Source: UBA1479 sp963972065 (lineage in GTDB: Bacteria; Pseudomonadota; Alphaproteobacteria; Rhodospirillales; Casp-alpha2). Taken from it: DNA of 23,131 nt. The notes under the pieces are model-generated. The model did not search any database. It was given only the letters and a program-made list of their open reading frames with translations, and was not told the origin of the DNA. Shown piece by piece: positions 14,338-22,947 of this stretch (its first letter is position 1; every line of letters starts with the position of its first letter). The DNA is taken from the NCBI GenBank assembly GCA_963972065.1, contig CAXAVJ010000055.1, positions 1 through 23,131 on the forward strand. The letters are read 5' to 3'. A program made the position numbers and the translations under genes.

Positions 14338-15297
14338 TTAAGAGAACAGAACCGACGACAGGCGCCGTCGCCCGGCAACGGTCAGTTCATGGGCGCCGCC
14401 CAGGGTGTCGAACACCTTGACCAATTGCTTGCGCGCGGCCTCGTCGTTCCACGCCCGGTCGCGGCGGACCAGTTCCAGCAATTCATCGATCGCCCCTTCG
14501 GCGTCGCTGCGCGCGAACAGCGCCAGCGCCAGATCGAAGCGCGCCTGATTGTCCTTGGGATTGGCGTCAAGCCGGGCGCGCAGTTCCGCCGGGTCGCCGG
14601 TCTGGCCGATCTCCTTGGCCAGTTCCAGGGCCGAGGCGGCGGCCTCGATGTCGGCCTTCACACGCAGGTTGGCCGGCAGGGACGTCAGGATCTCCTCCGC
14701 CTCGGCCAGCATGCCGAGGGCGACCTGGGCGCGCAGGATGCCGGACAGGGCAGCGTCGTTGGCAGGGTCTTGGGCCTGGATTTCCTTGAAGATCTCAAGC
14801 GCCAGGTCGTTCTCGCCGGCGGCGAGCGCGGCCTGCCCCTGTTCCAATGCCTGGTCGAGCGGCGCCTTGGCGCCGTCGGTCAGCTTTTCGATGAAGGCCT
14901 TGACCTGGCTTTCCGGCAGCGCCCCCATGAAGGCGTCGACCGGCTGGCCGTTCTTGAAGGCATAGACCGTGGGCAGGGACTGCACGCGCAACTGCTGGCA
15001 CAGGTCCTGGTTCTCGTCGGCGTTGACCTTGACCAGCTTGATCAGGCCGCCGGCCTGCAGGACCAATTTTTCCAGAACGGGGGTCAGCTGCTTGCAGGGC
15101 CCGCACCAGGAGGCCCAAAAATCGACCAGGACGGGCACGTCTTTGGAGGCCTCGATCACATCCTGTACGAAGGTGCGGATGTCCGAATCCTTGATCAGGG
15201 CGCCGTCACCACCCGCGGGCGGCGTGGCGTCGCCGGTGAGGGCCTGGCCGTCGGGTTTGGGGGTGGTCGTGCCGTCGGGATTGAGAATGAAAGCCAT
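14338..15297 (-). CDS. cnoX: Chaperedoxin CnoX (YbbN-type thioredoxin)
   Basis: 319-residue protein with a thioredoxin domain (about residues 30-140) followed by TPR-like helical repeats to the end. The active site WCGPC is intact (C65, C68) with the cis-proline motif SLPTVYAF, so it should be redox active; E. coli YbbN/CnoX lacks this CxxC, whereas alphaproteobacterial CnoX keeps it. Such proteins hold unfolded substrates, protect their cysteines and hand them to GroEL or DnaK. The start is placed at ATG 15297 (MAFILNPDG) with GGAA about 8 nt upstream; an in-frame ATG at 15363 would add 22 non-conserved residues. It leads the operon with the LON-domain, UPF0434 and DUF971 genes. Confidence 0.9.
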   Translation of the reverse strand: MAFILNPDGTTTPKPDGQALTGDATPPAGGDGALIKDSDIRTFVQDVIEASKDVPVLVDFWASWCGPCKQLTPVLEKLVLQAGGLIKLVKVNADENQDLCQQLRVQSLPTVYAFKNGQPVDAFMGALPESQVKAFIEKLTDGAKAPLDQALEQGQAALAAGENDLALEIFKEIQAQDPANDAALSGILRAQVALGMLAEAEEILTSLPANLRVKADIEAAASALELAKEIGQTGDPAELRARLDANPKDNQARFDLALALFARSDAEGAIDELLELVRRDRAWNDEAARKQLVKVFDTLGGAHELTVAGRRRLSSVLFS

Positions 15298-15378
15298 GCC
15301 GAAGTTCCGTCGTGTTTCTGTTAAGGGTGTCCGGCCGCCTGCCGGGGCCGCAATCTGTCCCAAAGATGGCTGTTTGTC

Positions 15379-15404
15379 CCGCCCGCTGCAAGGCTTGCGG
15401 GCGG
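15379..15404. other. Inverted repeat upstream of cnoX
   Basis: CCGCCCGC (15379-15386) and GCGGGCGG (15397-15404), perfect 8-bp arms with a 10-base loop, about 80 bp upstream of cnoX. No U-run follows on either strand. It could be a leader hairpin or a protein site. Confidence 0.35.
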
Positions 15405-15497
15405 ATTAGGCGGCCTGATGTGGTTTCCGATGCCGGATGGCCGTGGCCAGGGAGTACCAAGGGGCGGCCCGAACGGACATTAGTTTGTTTTAGGGCC

Positions 15498-15525
15498 TTG
15501 CATTCGCCCTGCCTTCCCGTATATA
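15498..15525 (+). promoter_or_regulatory. Promoter of tRNA-Gly
   Basis: TTGCAT (15498-15503), a 16-bp spacer and TATATA (15520-15525). The implied start of transcription is about 15 nt before the mature tRNA. This is the best sigma-70-type promoter in the window. Confidence 0.65.
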
Positions 15526-15547
15526 TCCCTCCCTCGCTTATAGCGAC

Positions 15548-15622
15548 GCGGGCGTAGCTCAGGGGTAGAGCGCAACCTTGCCAAGGTTGAAGTCGTGAGT
15601 TCGAATCTCATCGCCCGCTCCA
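15548..15622 (+). tRNA. tRNA-Gly (anticodon GCC)
   Basis: Complete cloverleaf with encoded CCA. The acceptor GCGGGCG (15548-15554) pairs with CGCCCGC (15612-15618), the discriminator is T and CCA follows at 15620-15622. The D-arm is GTAGCTCAGGGGTAGAGC. The anticodon stem CAACC/GGTTG encloses loop TTGCCAA with anticodon GCC at 15580-15582, and the T-arm is GTGAGTTCGAATCTCAT. A good promoter lies just upstream. It marks the change to a less GC-rich surface-glycan region, as expected at a tRNA-associated island. Confidence 0.98.
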
Positions 15623-15794
15623 TTTTCCCAACATTCTCATGATTGCGTGTGGCGCAGGTGAAACGAGCGTCGGCATCTGACTGATGTAGGCCTTGATCTG
15701 CTTGGCGCCAGGCGGCCAAACTGCTTGGTTCATGGGCGAGTAAAGATTAAGGTTTCGGGTGCACCCTACCTCTAGAAACCGCCGGACGGATCAA

Positions 15795-16547
15795 ATGTCC
15801 TCCACCCACCCCAGCGGTGCCGTTTACGGCGATCAGTTCTTTTCCTATACGGATGCACTGTCCAGGGACTCTGCGGCAGCTGTCGTGCCGATCCTGGCGC
15901 GGATGGTGAAGGGCGTTACGTCTGTCGCTGATTTTGGCTGCGCTCGCGGCACCTGGCTTGCCGCGTGGCGGGCGGCAGGCGTTACCAATGTCGCCGGGAT
16001 CGACGGATCCTACGTCGATCCAGATTCGTTGTTGATCCCACGGGATCAGTTTCATGCAATGGACATGAACGGCGACATTAATTTGGCGCGGCGGTTTGAT
16101 CTTGTTCACAGCTTCGAGGTTGCCGAACACCTGAAACCCGAACGCAGTGCGGACTTCGTTGCCAGTCTGACACGGCATGCGGACATTGTGCTGTTCAGCG
16201 CGGCCCCGCCCGGGCAGGGAGGTCTGAACCATATCAATGAACGCCCTTATGAGACGTGGCGTAGCTTGTTCCGGGCGCATGGTTTCGATGCCTACGATGC
16301 CGTGCGGCCGGAAATTCAGGATCTGGCTGATGTGTCCTATTGGTACCGCTATAACATGGTTCTGTATGCCAACGACGCTGGATCGTTACGCCTTGCGCCA
16401 GATGTCCAGGCGACACGAATTCCAGACAATCGGCCGATCCTGGACGTCAGCCCAAAGTTGTTTCAGTTGCGGAAAAAAATGATCCGTGTGCTGCCGCGCG
16501 GCATGCAGGACTGGCTGGCGCGGGCCAAGGCGGCGTCAACGACTTGA
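15795..16547 (+). CDS. Class I SAM-dependent methyltransferase
   Basis: 250-residue Rossmann-fold methyltransferase. Motif I is VADFGCARGTWLAAWRAAG (about residues 43-61), motif II is the acidic turn VAGIDGSYV, and motif IV is FDLVHSFEVAEHL, typical of the Methyltransf_11/23 groups found in sugar and lipid modification clusters. The substrate is unknown; an O- or N-methylation of a surface sugar fits the neighbours. ATG 15795 (MSSTHPSGAVYGDQFF) is chosen with GGACGGA upstream; an in-frame ATG at 15759 would add 12 residues without conservation. It is the first gene after tRNA-Gly, faces the opposite way to the rest of the glycan cluster, and its end overlaps the sulfotransferase end by 12 bp tail to tail. 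Base composition is less GC-rich than in genes left of the tRNA. Confidence 0.88.
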   Translation: MSSTHPSGAVYGDQFFSYTDALSRDSAAAVVPILARMVKGVTSVADFGCARGTWLAAWRAAGVTNVAGIDGSYVDPDSLLIPRDQFHAMDMNGDINLARRFDLVHSFEVAEHLKPERSADFVASLTRHADIVLFSAAPPGQGGLNHINERPYETWRSLFRAHGFDAYDAVRPEIQDLADVSYWYRYNMVLYANDAGSLRLAPDVQATRIPDNRPILDVSPKLFQLRKKMIRVLPRGMQDWLARAKAASTT

Positions 16548-17570
16548 GCGGCCTAAGAAGGCGCGACCGCCGCATGCGAATATAATCGGTAGGGCGGATT
16601 TGGCCAAACGTGCAGGGTTGGGAGTTAGGCCGGATAGAAAGGCCCAAGTCATACGGGCCGTGAGACGTGGCGCCGACCCTGGCGTCGAATAACCGCAAAG
16701 TCTTTGGGCGTTACCTGCGAAATAGGCGAATGCATCGTGTTGCCAGGGGGCCAATTCGCGCTGGTTTCGATTGACGGAATCGGGTCCGACTGCCTGGCTC
16801 AGGCGCGCATGTTCCGGCGCGGAGGCCATGGCCTCCGCCAAGAATGGTGTCTTCGGTGTTCGCAGCGGCGCCAAATCCAGAAACCGTGCGACGGCGGCAA
16901 GCTGTTCATCCGGATTCTCGACCAGGTCTTCGTAGCGCAAGGTAAACAATGACACGCCGTTAATATCGGCCCAAGCGTCGTTCATCGAAATATGGCGGGC
17001 CCACAGGCGTGCCGCCTGGACGGCATTGGCCGTGCCGAACCAGGTCCGGGCCGATGACAGGAACACATCACGGCCGTCACGCACGACGGCGACAACCTTC
17101 ACCGGCCCTAGCGCCGCTGCCAAGCGGCTTGGACGGACGGGTGCAAAGAACGACGACTTGTCGGCATAGGAGTCGGCGCCTTGTCGCTGCGCGAAGGCGG
17201 CGAACAGGGCGTGCATGAGCGAAGAAAAATCATGAGATTCCGAGACGATATCGGCGGCTTGATCCTCAGTCGATAGGATCGAGGCGCGGGTGATCATCTC
17301 TAGATCGAAGGTTTTTGATGCGGCCAGCCAGATTCGCGTGAACCGATAGACGTCGGCCAAAAGCGCCCCCCGGTTCTGTTTCTGCGACAAGTCGCCGTAC
17401 AGCCATCTCCAACGATGAAACACAGGGATGAAGTGGGTCTCGAACGGAATTGCGATGTCGTAGCGGCGCATCAACTCGCTCGCAAGAAGACTTGTTCCCG
17501 AACGGGGGCAGCCGGTCAACAGGCGGAACGGCGATGACGACCCGACGGATGTTTCTGGTGTCGATATCAT
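16536..17570 (-). CDS. PAPS-dependent sulfotransferase-family protein
   Basis: 344-residue member of the sulfotransferase superfamily, which moves sulfate from PAPS to a hydroxyl or amine. The 5'-phosphosulfate loop is GCPRSGTS (residues 20-27, consensus PRSGTT) and the 3'-phosphate motif is VVRDGRDVFLSSA (R164 onward, ending with the conserved Ser). The YADKSSFF and TLRYEDLVENPDEQL segments also match the family. No signal or membrane segment is seen, so it should act in the cytoplasm on a lipid- or nucleotide-linked intermediate. It is the last gene of the five-gene operon, 9 bp after the UPF0104 stop, and its 3' end overlaps the convergent methyltransferase by 12 bp. The acceptor is unknown. 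Confidence 0.9.
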   Translation of the reverse strand: MISTPETSVGSSSPFRLLTGCPRSGTSLLASELMRRYDIAIPFETHFIPVFHRWRWLYGDLSQKQNRGALLADVYRFTRIWLAASKTFDLEMITRASILSTEDQAADIVSESHDFSSLMHALFAAFAQRQGADSYADKSSFFAPVRPSRLAAALGPVKVVAVVRDGRDVFLSSARTWFGTANAVQAARLWARHISMNDAWADINGVSLFTLRYEDLVENPDEQLAAVARFLDLAPLRTPKTPFLAEAMASAPEHARLSQAVGPDSVNRNQRELAPWQHDAFAYFAGNAQRLCGYSTPGSAPRLTARMTWAFLSGLTPNPARLAKSALPIIFACGGRAFLGRSSR

Positions 17571-17579
17571 AAGGACTTT

Positions 17580-18587
17580 CTATACCAGACCTACGGGGCT
17601 GGCGCCCCGGCGAACCATATCCAGACGCCCGGCCAAACCAAGTGCACAGGTCGCGATCAGGATCATCGTATGCAATGTTATTGCGGCAACCAGTGCCTCC
17701 TGCGGGGCAACGCCGTAGCCGGTCAAAACCATTGTTACCGCCGCTTCGTAAGGCCCGACGTTTCCTGGACTGATCCAAAGCAGACCGGCCAGGTTGGCGA
17801 GGGCCAGGGCGCCGATACCGGCAATCCAAGGCAGACCGGGGATCAGCGTACTGAAGACCACAGCATAGCCGAGCCCGAGGCCGGCCCAGATGAGCATCGT
17901 CAGGCCCATGAGCCTCACATAAGGCATGGGTCGGGCGGCGAAACGAAGTCCACTTAGAAGCAATTCAATCCGTCCAGCGGCATTATTATCCGTGCCGGAT
18001 GCCGGCCGGTGGCGGCCGAGGCGTGTCGCCCCTGCCGTAATTGCCAAGTGTGAAATGAGTAGCAAGGCGAAGACTGCCGGACCAATCCAATCGCTGAATG
18101 CAGGAGAAAGCCGCGGGCTTATGATCTCTGCCGCAGCCGGTGCCTGGGTGGCGGCAACGGCGAGCATGCCGCCCAACGGCACGAGATCGGCTAGCCGTTC
18201 CGAAATCACCGTGCCGGTTGCTTCCATAAAGGAGCCGCCCTGCCGCCGCACCCAAGCCGGCCGCATCAACTCGCCGCTGCGGAAAGGCGCGATGGAAGCC
18301 ACCAGAAAGGCCCAGGAAAACACGCCGTACATGCCGGGGCGACGGCGCAGGTGTTTGGGCAATAGACCGCGCCAACGTATTGTCCGTAACCACATGGCGG
18401 CAGCGAACAATCCTGCGAACGCCCCGAGCGCCCCGAGCGCCGATGGGGTCAGCACTTGCTGCCAGTGTATGGCGGTGGGCATTCCGTCGAACGTACGGAC
18501 GAAGAACCAGATCAGCGCCGCCCATACACTGGCGGCAATGATTATCCGTAGAAAGCGAACTCCGGAACTGCGTGTGGTTGCGGCCAT
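17580..18587 (-). CDS. UPF0104 / LPG-synthase-TM-like membrane protein, flippase-like
   Basis: 335-residue polytopic inner-membrane protein of the lysylphosphatidylglycerol-synthase transmembrane-region (UPF0104) family, with about eight hydrophobic spans. Family marks are the FRSGELMRPAWV segment followed by a conserved ISERLADL, and the late LLWISPGNVGPYEAAV block. The soluble aminoacyl-transfer domain of MprF is absent, so lipid modification is not expected; movement or handling of lipid-linked intermediates is more likely, as members often sit in glycan clusters. The start is ATG 18587 (MAATTRSSGVRF), which shares one base with the asnB-like stop (TGATG), indicating coupled translation; upstream ATGs in frame lie inside the previous gene. 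Confidence 0.86.
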   Translation of the reverse strand: MAATTRSSGVRFLRIIIAASVWAALIWFFVRTFDGMPTAIHWQQVLTPSALGALGAFAGLFAAAMWLRTIRWRGLLPKHLRRRPGMYGVFSWAFLVASIAPFRSGELMRPAWVRRQGGSFMEATGTVISERLADLVPLGGMLAVAATQAPAAAEIISPRLSPAFSDWIGPAVFALLLISHLAITAGATRLGRHRPASGTDNNAAGRIELLLSGLRFAARPMPYVRLMGLTMLIWAGLGLGYAVVFSTLIPGLPWIAGIGALALANLAGLLWISPGNVGPYEAAVTMVLTGYGVAPQEALVAAITLHTMILIATCALGLAGRLDMVRRGASPVGLV

Positions 18588-20449
18588 CACGAGGCCGCGC
18601 GTGCGGGGTTCAGAAACGGTTGCAGGGCCCGCCAGGACCATAGAAACAGGCGATGGTCGGCGCGTCCGGCGCGATGTGCCGTAATACGCGCATCAACGAC
18701 CTTGGAATCGAGGGTAGACAGACCACCGGTCTGCGTATCGAAGTCGATGTGGTTCAGCCAAGTTTGCAGCGGAATGCCGAACCCTTTTTTCGGGCGGTTT
18801 AGGATGTCGTTCGGCAGGAGGCCCTCAAGAGCCTTCTTGAGCACAATTTTGCGCCGGTTGGCCGATAACTTGTAGTCCGCCGGCAGGCGGCGAACGAAGT
18901 CGACAAGGTCGTTATCGAGATATACCGCGCGAACTTCCAGCCCATGCGCCATGGACGCGCGATCGACCTTCGTGAGGACGCCGTCGGACAGGTAGAAATT
19001 TCCGAAAAACTCCATGGAACGATCAACGGCGGATGGGTTGTCGGAACTTTGCCAAAGGTCGATTGCTTCGGAATACAGATCATCGGGCCTGACGGGTTCG
19101 TTGAACAGGTCGGCGATGTCGTTGGCTTCAAGCGGCGCGAGCCAGGCGGGGTTCCATAATGCCGGCCCGTACTCGAGACCCTGCAATGTCCGCCGCAGTT
19201 TGAAATCAAGACTCATGTTCTTTTGCGAGATGGGAAGAAGGTCGGCCAGGCAGCGGAAAAGGCGGTGGACGGGGCGGGGCACGAGGGCGTGATAGACCGC
19301 GGCCGGGCGCAGAGCAAGAAACGGGTCATACCCAGCGAACAGTTCGTCTCCGCCGTCGCCGGACAGAGCGACGGTCACTGATCGCCGGGCGAATTGGCTA
19401 AGCTGCGATGTCGGGATCAGCGAAGCATCCGCGAGGGGTTCGTCAAGGGCATCAAGGACGCCGGGAATTAGGGTTTGCGCCCGGCCCATGTCCTGCATTT
19501 CTATGGTCAGGCGTGTCCCAAGATGGTCTGCCACGCGGCGGGCGTGACGGCTTTCGTCGAAACTGCTTTCGGTGAACCCGATGGCGAAGGCGTCGAAATC
19601 AGAAGTCCGCCCGAGCGCGGCAATGGCCGCTGCGACCGCGCTTGAATCGACGCCGCCCGAGAGGAACAAGCCCAAGGGAACGTCGCTCATCAGGCGGCGG
19701 CGTACGGACTGGAACAGCAGATGACGGACGTGCTCAGCAGCCTCGTCGAGGCTGGGAGGATTCGAATCGGGTTGCACCTGATAGCGCCAGTACGTTCCGC
19801 GGCGCAATGCACCCGTGGTTGCGTCGAACCGCAGCCAAGAACCCGGCGACAGTTTGTGCGTGTTGAGGTAAGCCGCCTTGGGTGACGGAATGAATCCGTA
19901 TGCGAAGTACTTCTTGATGGATAGGGGATCGAGGGTCGTCCGGAAGGACCGGTGCGCGCATAGGGACGTTAGTTCGGACGCGAACAAGAACAGATCATTC
20001 TGCTGCGCCCAATAGAGCGGTTTTTCGCCGAACCGATCGCGCGCCAGAAACAGGGACCGCGTTCTCAGGTCCCATACGGCGAAGGCAAACATGCCATTAA
20101 GATGGCGCGGCAGGTCTTCCCCCCATTCCTTCCAGCCATGGATGAGAACCTCGGTGTCTGAATGGCTCGTGTGGAAGACATGTCCACGGCGGCTCAATAT
20201 GTCACGCAGTTCGAGATGGTTGTAAATTTCACCATTGAACGTGACCCAGACCGTTTCTTCCTTGTCGGACATTGGCTGCGCACCGCCTGCCAAATCCACG
20301 ATGGCCAGGCGTTGGTGGCCCAGGAAGACGGCGTCATCATGAAAAATCTTGGCACCCGCGCCATCGGGTCCGCGATGTGCGATGGCGGCGCCCATGCGGG
20401 CTAGGTCGTTTTCGTCACCGGGGCCGATGAAGCCATGCAAACCGCACAC
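18587..20449 (-). CDS. asnB: Asparagine synthase (glutamine-hydrolysing)-like amidotransferase
   Basis: 620-residue AsnB-family enzyme. The N-terminal class II glutaminase has the nucleophile Cys2 (MCGLHGFIG), RLAIVDLAGGAQPM, FNGEIYN and the SDTEV block; the C-terminal synthetase has the ATP pyrophosphatase loop SGGVDSS at residues 264-270 and SGDGGDELFAGYD. All key residues are present, so it should be active. The start is GTG at 20447-20449; Cys2 must follow directly, which fixes it, and GAGG overlapping the previous gene's stop lies 8 nt upstream. In polysaccharide clusters such enzymes often amidate uronic acids rather than make free asparagine. The setting between a glycosyltransferase and a flippase-like protein supports that here, but the acceptor is inferred. 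Confidence 0.93.
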   Translation of the reverse strand: MCGLHGFIGPGDENDLARMGAAIAHRGPDGAGAKIFHDDAVFLGHQRLAIVDLAGGAQPMSDKEETVWVTFNGEIYNHLELRDILSRRGHVFHTSHSDTEVLIHGWKEWGEDLPRHLNGMFAFAVWDLRTRSLFLARDRFGEKPLYWAQQNDLFLFASELTSLCAHRSFRTTLDPLSIKKYFAYGFIPSPKAAYLNTHKLSPGSWLRFDATTGALRRGTYWRYQVQPDSNPPSLDEAAEHVRHLLFQSVRRRLMSDVPLGLFLSGGVDSSAVAAAIAALGRTSDFDAFAIGFTESSFDESRHARRVADHLGTRLTIEMQDMGRAQTLIPGVLDALDEPLADASLIPTSQLSQFARRSVTVALSGDGGDELFAGYDPFLALRPAAVYHALVPRPVHRLFRCLADLLPISQKNMSLDFKLRRTLQGLEYGPALWNPAWLAPLEANDIADLFNEPVRPDDLYSEAIDLWQSSDNPSAVDRSMEFFGNFYLSDGVLTKVDRASMAHGLEVRAVYLDNDLVDFVRRLPADYKLSANRRKIVLKKALEGLLPNDILNRPKKGFGIPLQTWLNHIDFDTQTGGLSTLDSKVVDARITAHRAGRADHRLFLWSWRALQPFLNPARAAS

Positions 20450-20459
20450 TGCTGAGGCC

Positions 20460-21446
20460 TCAGTCGTTGCTTAGGGTTTTGGCGGCGCGAACCTGATAGA
20501 CGCGTTTGTCCTGCGCTTCGAAATAGGTTCGCACGAGAATTTCCGCCAGCAACCCCATGAGAACGCAGAGAACGCCTGTTGTGAAAAATGTACCGGTCAG
20601 CATGGGTAGGGGTGTCTTGATGAAATGCACGCCATCGACAACCTTAAGCCAGATCGCCCATGCGGCGGTACAGGCGCTGATGAACAGAGACAGAAACCCC
20701 AGGCCGCCGAACACGTAGATCGGCTTGGTCATGTAGCGTTCCAGAAACGACACCAGGAGCAGGTCGAGCAGCACCTTGAATATCCGGTTGAGACCGTATT
20801 TCGAGGCGCCGCTGTTGCGGGCCCGGTGCGTGACCGGCACTTCCACGATGCGTCCGCCCTGCCATGCCGTATAGATTGGAATAAACCGGTGCATTTCGCC
20901 ATAAAGGCGGACGTCCTGGATGATGCTGCGGCGGTAGGCCTTCAAAGAACATCCGTAATCATGCAGCTTTACGCCGGATACCTTGGAGATCAGCCAATTG
21001 GCGATGGCACTGGGTAACTTGCGTGTCAGTGCCGCGTCTTGCCGGTCGACGCGCCAGCCACTGACGACATCAGCCCCTTTATCCAATTCTTCGAGAAGGC
21101 GCGGAATGTTTATCGGATCGTTCTGGCCATCACCGTCGAGGGTAACAATAACCGCGCCGGATGCGTGGTCAAATCCGGCGACCATGGCTGCCGTCTGCCC
21201 GTAATTGCGCAACAGGCTGACGACCTTGACATGCGGGTCCTTGGCAGCAATCGCCCTCAGGCGTTCTTCGGTCCTGTCTTGTGATCCGTCATTTACGAAC
21301 ACCATCTCGTGGTTCGTGCCCAAGCCCTTTAAGACGGTGGCAAGTTCTGCGTAAAGATCGTCGACGCAGGCTTCCTCATTGAAGAACGGGACGACCACGG
21401 ATAGGGCACAGACTGGCGCGGCGGACGGTTTGACTTGTTCAGACAT
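20460..21446 (-). CDS. Family 2 glycosyltransferase, polyprenyl-phosphate type (GtrB/ArnC-like)
   Basis: 328-residue membrane-anchored GT-A enzyme. The catalytic domain opens ALSVVVPFFNEEACVDDLY, has the donor motif FVNDGSQDRT and a DGDGQNDP acidic motif at about residues 104-111, then the VSGWRVDRQDAALTRKLPS and HDYGCSLKAYRR blocks seen in ArnC, GtrB and dolichyl-phosphate-mannose-synthase-like enzymes. Two C-terminal membrane helices follow (YVFGGLGFLSLFISACTAAWA and TTGVLCVLMGLLAEILV). It should make an undecaprenyl-phosphate sugar at the cytoplasmic face. The start is ATG 21446 (MSEQVKPSAAP) with AAGGGGGG upstream; earlier ATGs in frame lie in the previous gene, which it overlaps by 8 bp. 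The overlapping membrane protein is its probable user of the lipid-sugar. Confidence 0.92.
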   Translation of the reverse strand: MSEQVKPSAAPVCALSVVVPFFNEEACVDDLYAELATVLKGLGTNHEMVFVNDGSQDRTEERLRAIAAKDPHVKVVSLLRNYGQTAAMVAGFDHASGAVIVTLDGDGQNDPINIPRLLEELDKGADVVSGWRVDRQDAALTRKLPSAIANWLISKVSGVKLHDYGCSLKAYRRSIIQDVRLYGEMHRFIPIYTAWQGGRIVEVPVTHRARNSGASKYGLNRIFKVLLDLLLVSFLERYMTKPIYVFGGLGFLSLFISACTAAWAIWLKVVDGVHFIKTPLPMLTGTFFTTGVLCVLMGLLAEILVRTYFEAQDKRVYQVRAAKTLSND

Positions 21447-22947
21447 CGTGGCCCCCCTTGCTACTGATGGTCTTCCAAAAAGCGACCGCGCGCGAGAATG
21501 ATGACGCAATCATGGCAAGGCCGCAAATGAACACAAAGGGCGTAACCGGCATCAGATAGCGTTCTTCCAAGTGGACGGCACCATAGGCGATAAAATAGCC
21601 GAGGGCGAACAACCAGAGTCCTCCCATGGCAACGATACCAGATGACATGGCCGCCGGCCGGCCGGCGGCCGTCTTCAGGGCGCGCAGGAAGACAATGGGG
21701 ACAAACAGGAAGAAGGCGGTCATGACGACGGCTGAAAGTACACGGGCCAGAGTTCGTAATGCTAACGCCGCCGCAAGGTCCAAGCGCCCTTCGTCCAGGA
21801 TGGTGCGGCGCAATTCACTGGAGGTCGGCAACGGTGTGCGGTCGCCGGACCAAAGGATGAGCCGTTCCGGCGCGACGACGGGCATGATCAGCATGTAGGC
21901 GATGGCGCGGTCGAACTTCGACAGCAAGATTTGCGCCCGCTCCACCGGGTAGTTCAGCCAATGTCGCAGATACATGGATTGGCCATAGCGGGCGATGGAC
22001 AGCGGCGTCATGTTGTGGGTCTGCGCAAGATGTCCGTTGATCTGCGCGAAGGCCTGTCCCGGGGTCTCGAATGTCGGGCCGTCCAGCGCAGACGCATCCC
22101 CGAGCAATGGATCCTCACGAAACACCGGGATGCCGCGACGGTACAGGTCCAGGGCGGGGCGGAAGAGCGCTGTCTGGCCCCCGGTCGTTACGAAGCGTTC
22201 GCCCGTGCGCATCTGGTTCCATGACTTGTAGATCTGCACACCAGCAAAAACGGGAAGAGCGGCCACGGCGACAACAAGCGCCGTCCGGCCGAGATTGGCA
22301 CCGGTAGCCAAACATCGAAAAGCCAGCAGTGGCCAAAGGGTAATTTGCAGGATCATGCCGGCTTCGCGCATCGTGAACGCAGCGAGCAGCAGACAACCAA
22401 AGAGCATAGCATCCCACAATGTTGGCGGGCATCGGCGAAGGATTCCTTGCGCCGTGATGGTCGCGGCCAAGAGAACGATACTGGCATTGAGACTGTCGGT
22501 CAGGATGCATTGATCGAGATAAAACGCCTGGGCGATTGCGTGACCGCCCGCCGCGAGTACGGCCAACAAAGGCCGGTCGGTTAGGGTGCGGGCAAAGACG
22601 TAAAGTCGGGTGGTCGTGAACACGGACAGTGCCATCTGCGCTGCGACCGCCAGCCAGGCCCAGGCGTCGCCGGCCAACAGTTTGCAGAGGGCAAGAAAAG
22701 CTGGGTACCCGATTGCGCGGAAGGCCGTCAGCGAGATCAGCTCCGCTTTCAGGTCCAGGTGGTTGACCCATTCGCCGCCGCCGACAATCAAATCCGCGAA
22801 CCGCGCGTAATCCCCGCTGTCGGGCGTGAAAACAGGCCCGATGGAAACGAGAAAGCAGAGCTTGACGACGACCAGAACAGCAATCATCGCAAGCGGCGCA
22901 CTGCGGAAGATGGTGAGCGGCACGGAACCTCTTTCCATTGAATCCAT
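21439..22947 (-). CDS. Polytopic membrane protein, GT-C glycosyltransferase-like
   Basis: 502-residue inner-membrane protein with about eleven to twelve hydrophobic segments and a large soluble loop near residues 250-360. An acidic first loop (FTPDSGDYARFADL, about residues 41-54) resembles the catalytic DxD/E loop of GT-C enzymes such as ArnT or PMT, and the late HLEERYLMPVTPFVF segment is a common GT-C feature. It would use a lipid-linked sugar made by the adjacent GT2 to glycosylate a periplasmic acceptor; this is inference, as GT-C proteins are too divergent for certainty. ATG 22947 lacks a ribosome site; an in-frame GTG at 22923 behind GGAAAGAGG may be the true start. It is the first gene of the minus-strand glycan operon and overlaps the GT2 gene by 8 bp. 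Confidence 0.78.
   Translation of the reverse strand: MDSMERGSVPLTIFRSAPLAMIAVLVVVKLCFLVSIGPVFTPDSGDYARFADLIVGGGEWVNHLDLKAELISLTAFRAIGYPAFLALCKLLAGDAWAWLAVAAQMALSVFTTTRLYVFARTLTDRPLLAVLAAGGHAIAQAFYLDQCILTDSLNASIVLLAATITAQGILRRCPPTLWDAMLFGCLLLAAFTMREAGMILQITLWPLLAFRCLATGANLGRTALVVAVAALPVFAGVQIYKSWNQMRTGERFVTTGGQTALFRPALDLYRRGIPVFREDPLLGDASALDGPTFETPGQAFAQINGHLAQTHNMTPLSIARYGQSMYLRHWLNYPVERAQILLSKFDRAIAYMLIMPVVAPERLILWSGDRTPLPTSSELRRTILDEGRLDLAAALALRTLARVLSAVVMTAFFLFVPIVFLRALKTAAGRPAAMSSGIVAMGGLWLFALGYFIAYGAVHLEERYLMPVTPFVFICGLAMIASSFSRAVAFWKTISSKGGHDV

Noticed and set aside
15480..15719. 79-codon minus-strand open frame across the tRNA
   Set aside because: Its MRFELTTSTLARLRSTPELRP stretch is the antisense translation of a tRNA, a well-known false protein.
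15608..15733. 41-codon minus-strand frame beginning MNQAVWPPGAKQIKAYISQ, ending in the tRNA
   Set aside because: No ribosome site, no recognised family, and the stop falls inside the tRNA gene; an integrase remnant was considered but nothing supports it.
21934..21944. 11-base match (CGCCCGCTCCA) to the tRNA-Gly 3' end, considered as an attachment-site repeat
   Set aside because: Short and GC-rich, inside the coding sequence of the membrane protein; chance is more likely, and a real site should be longer and at an island edge.
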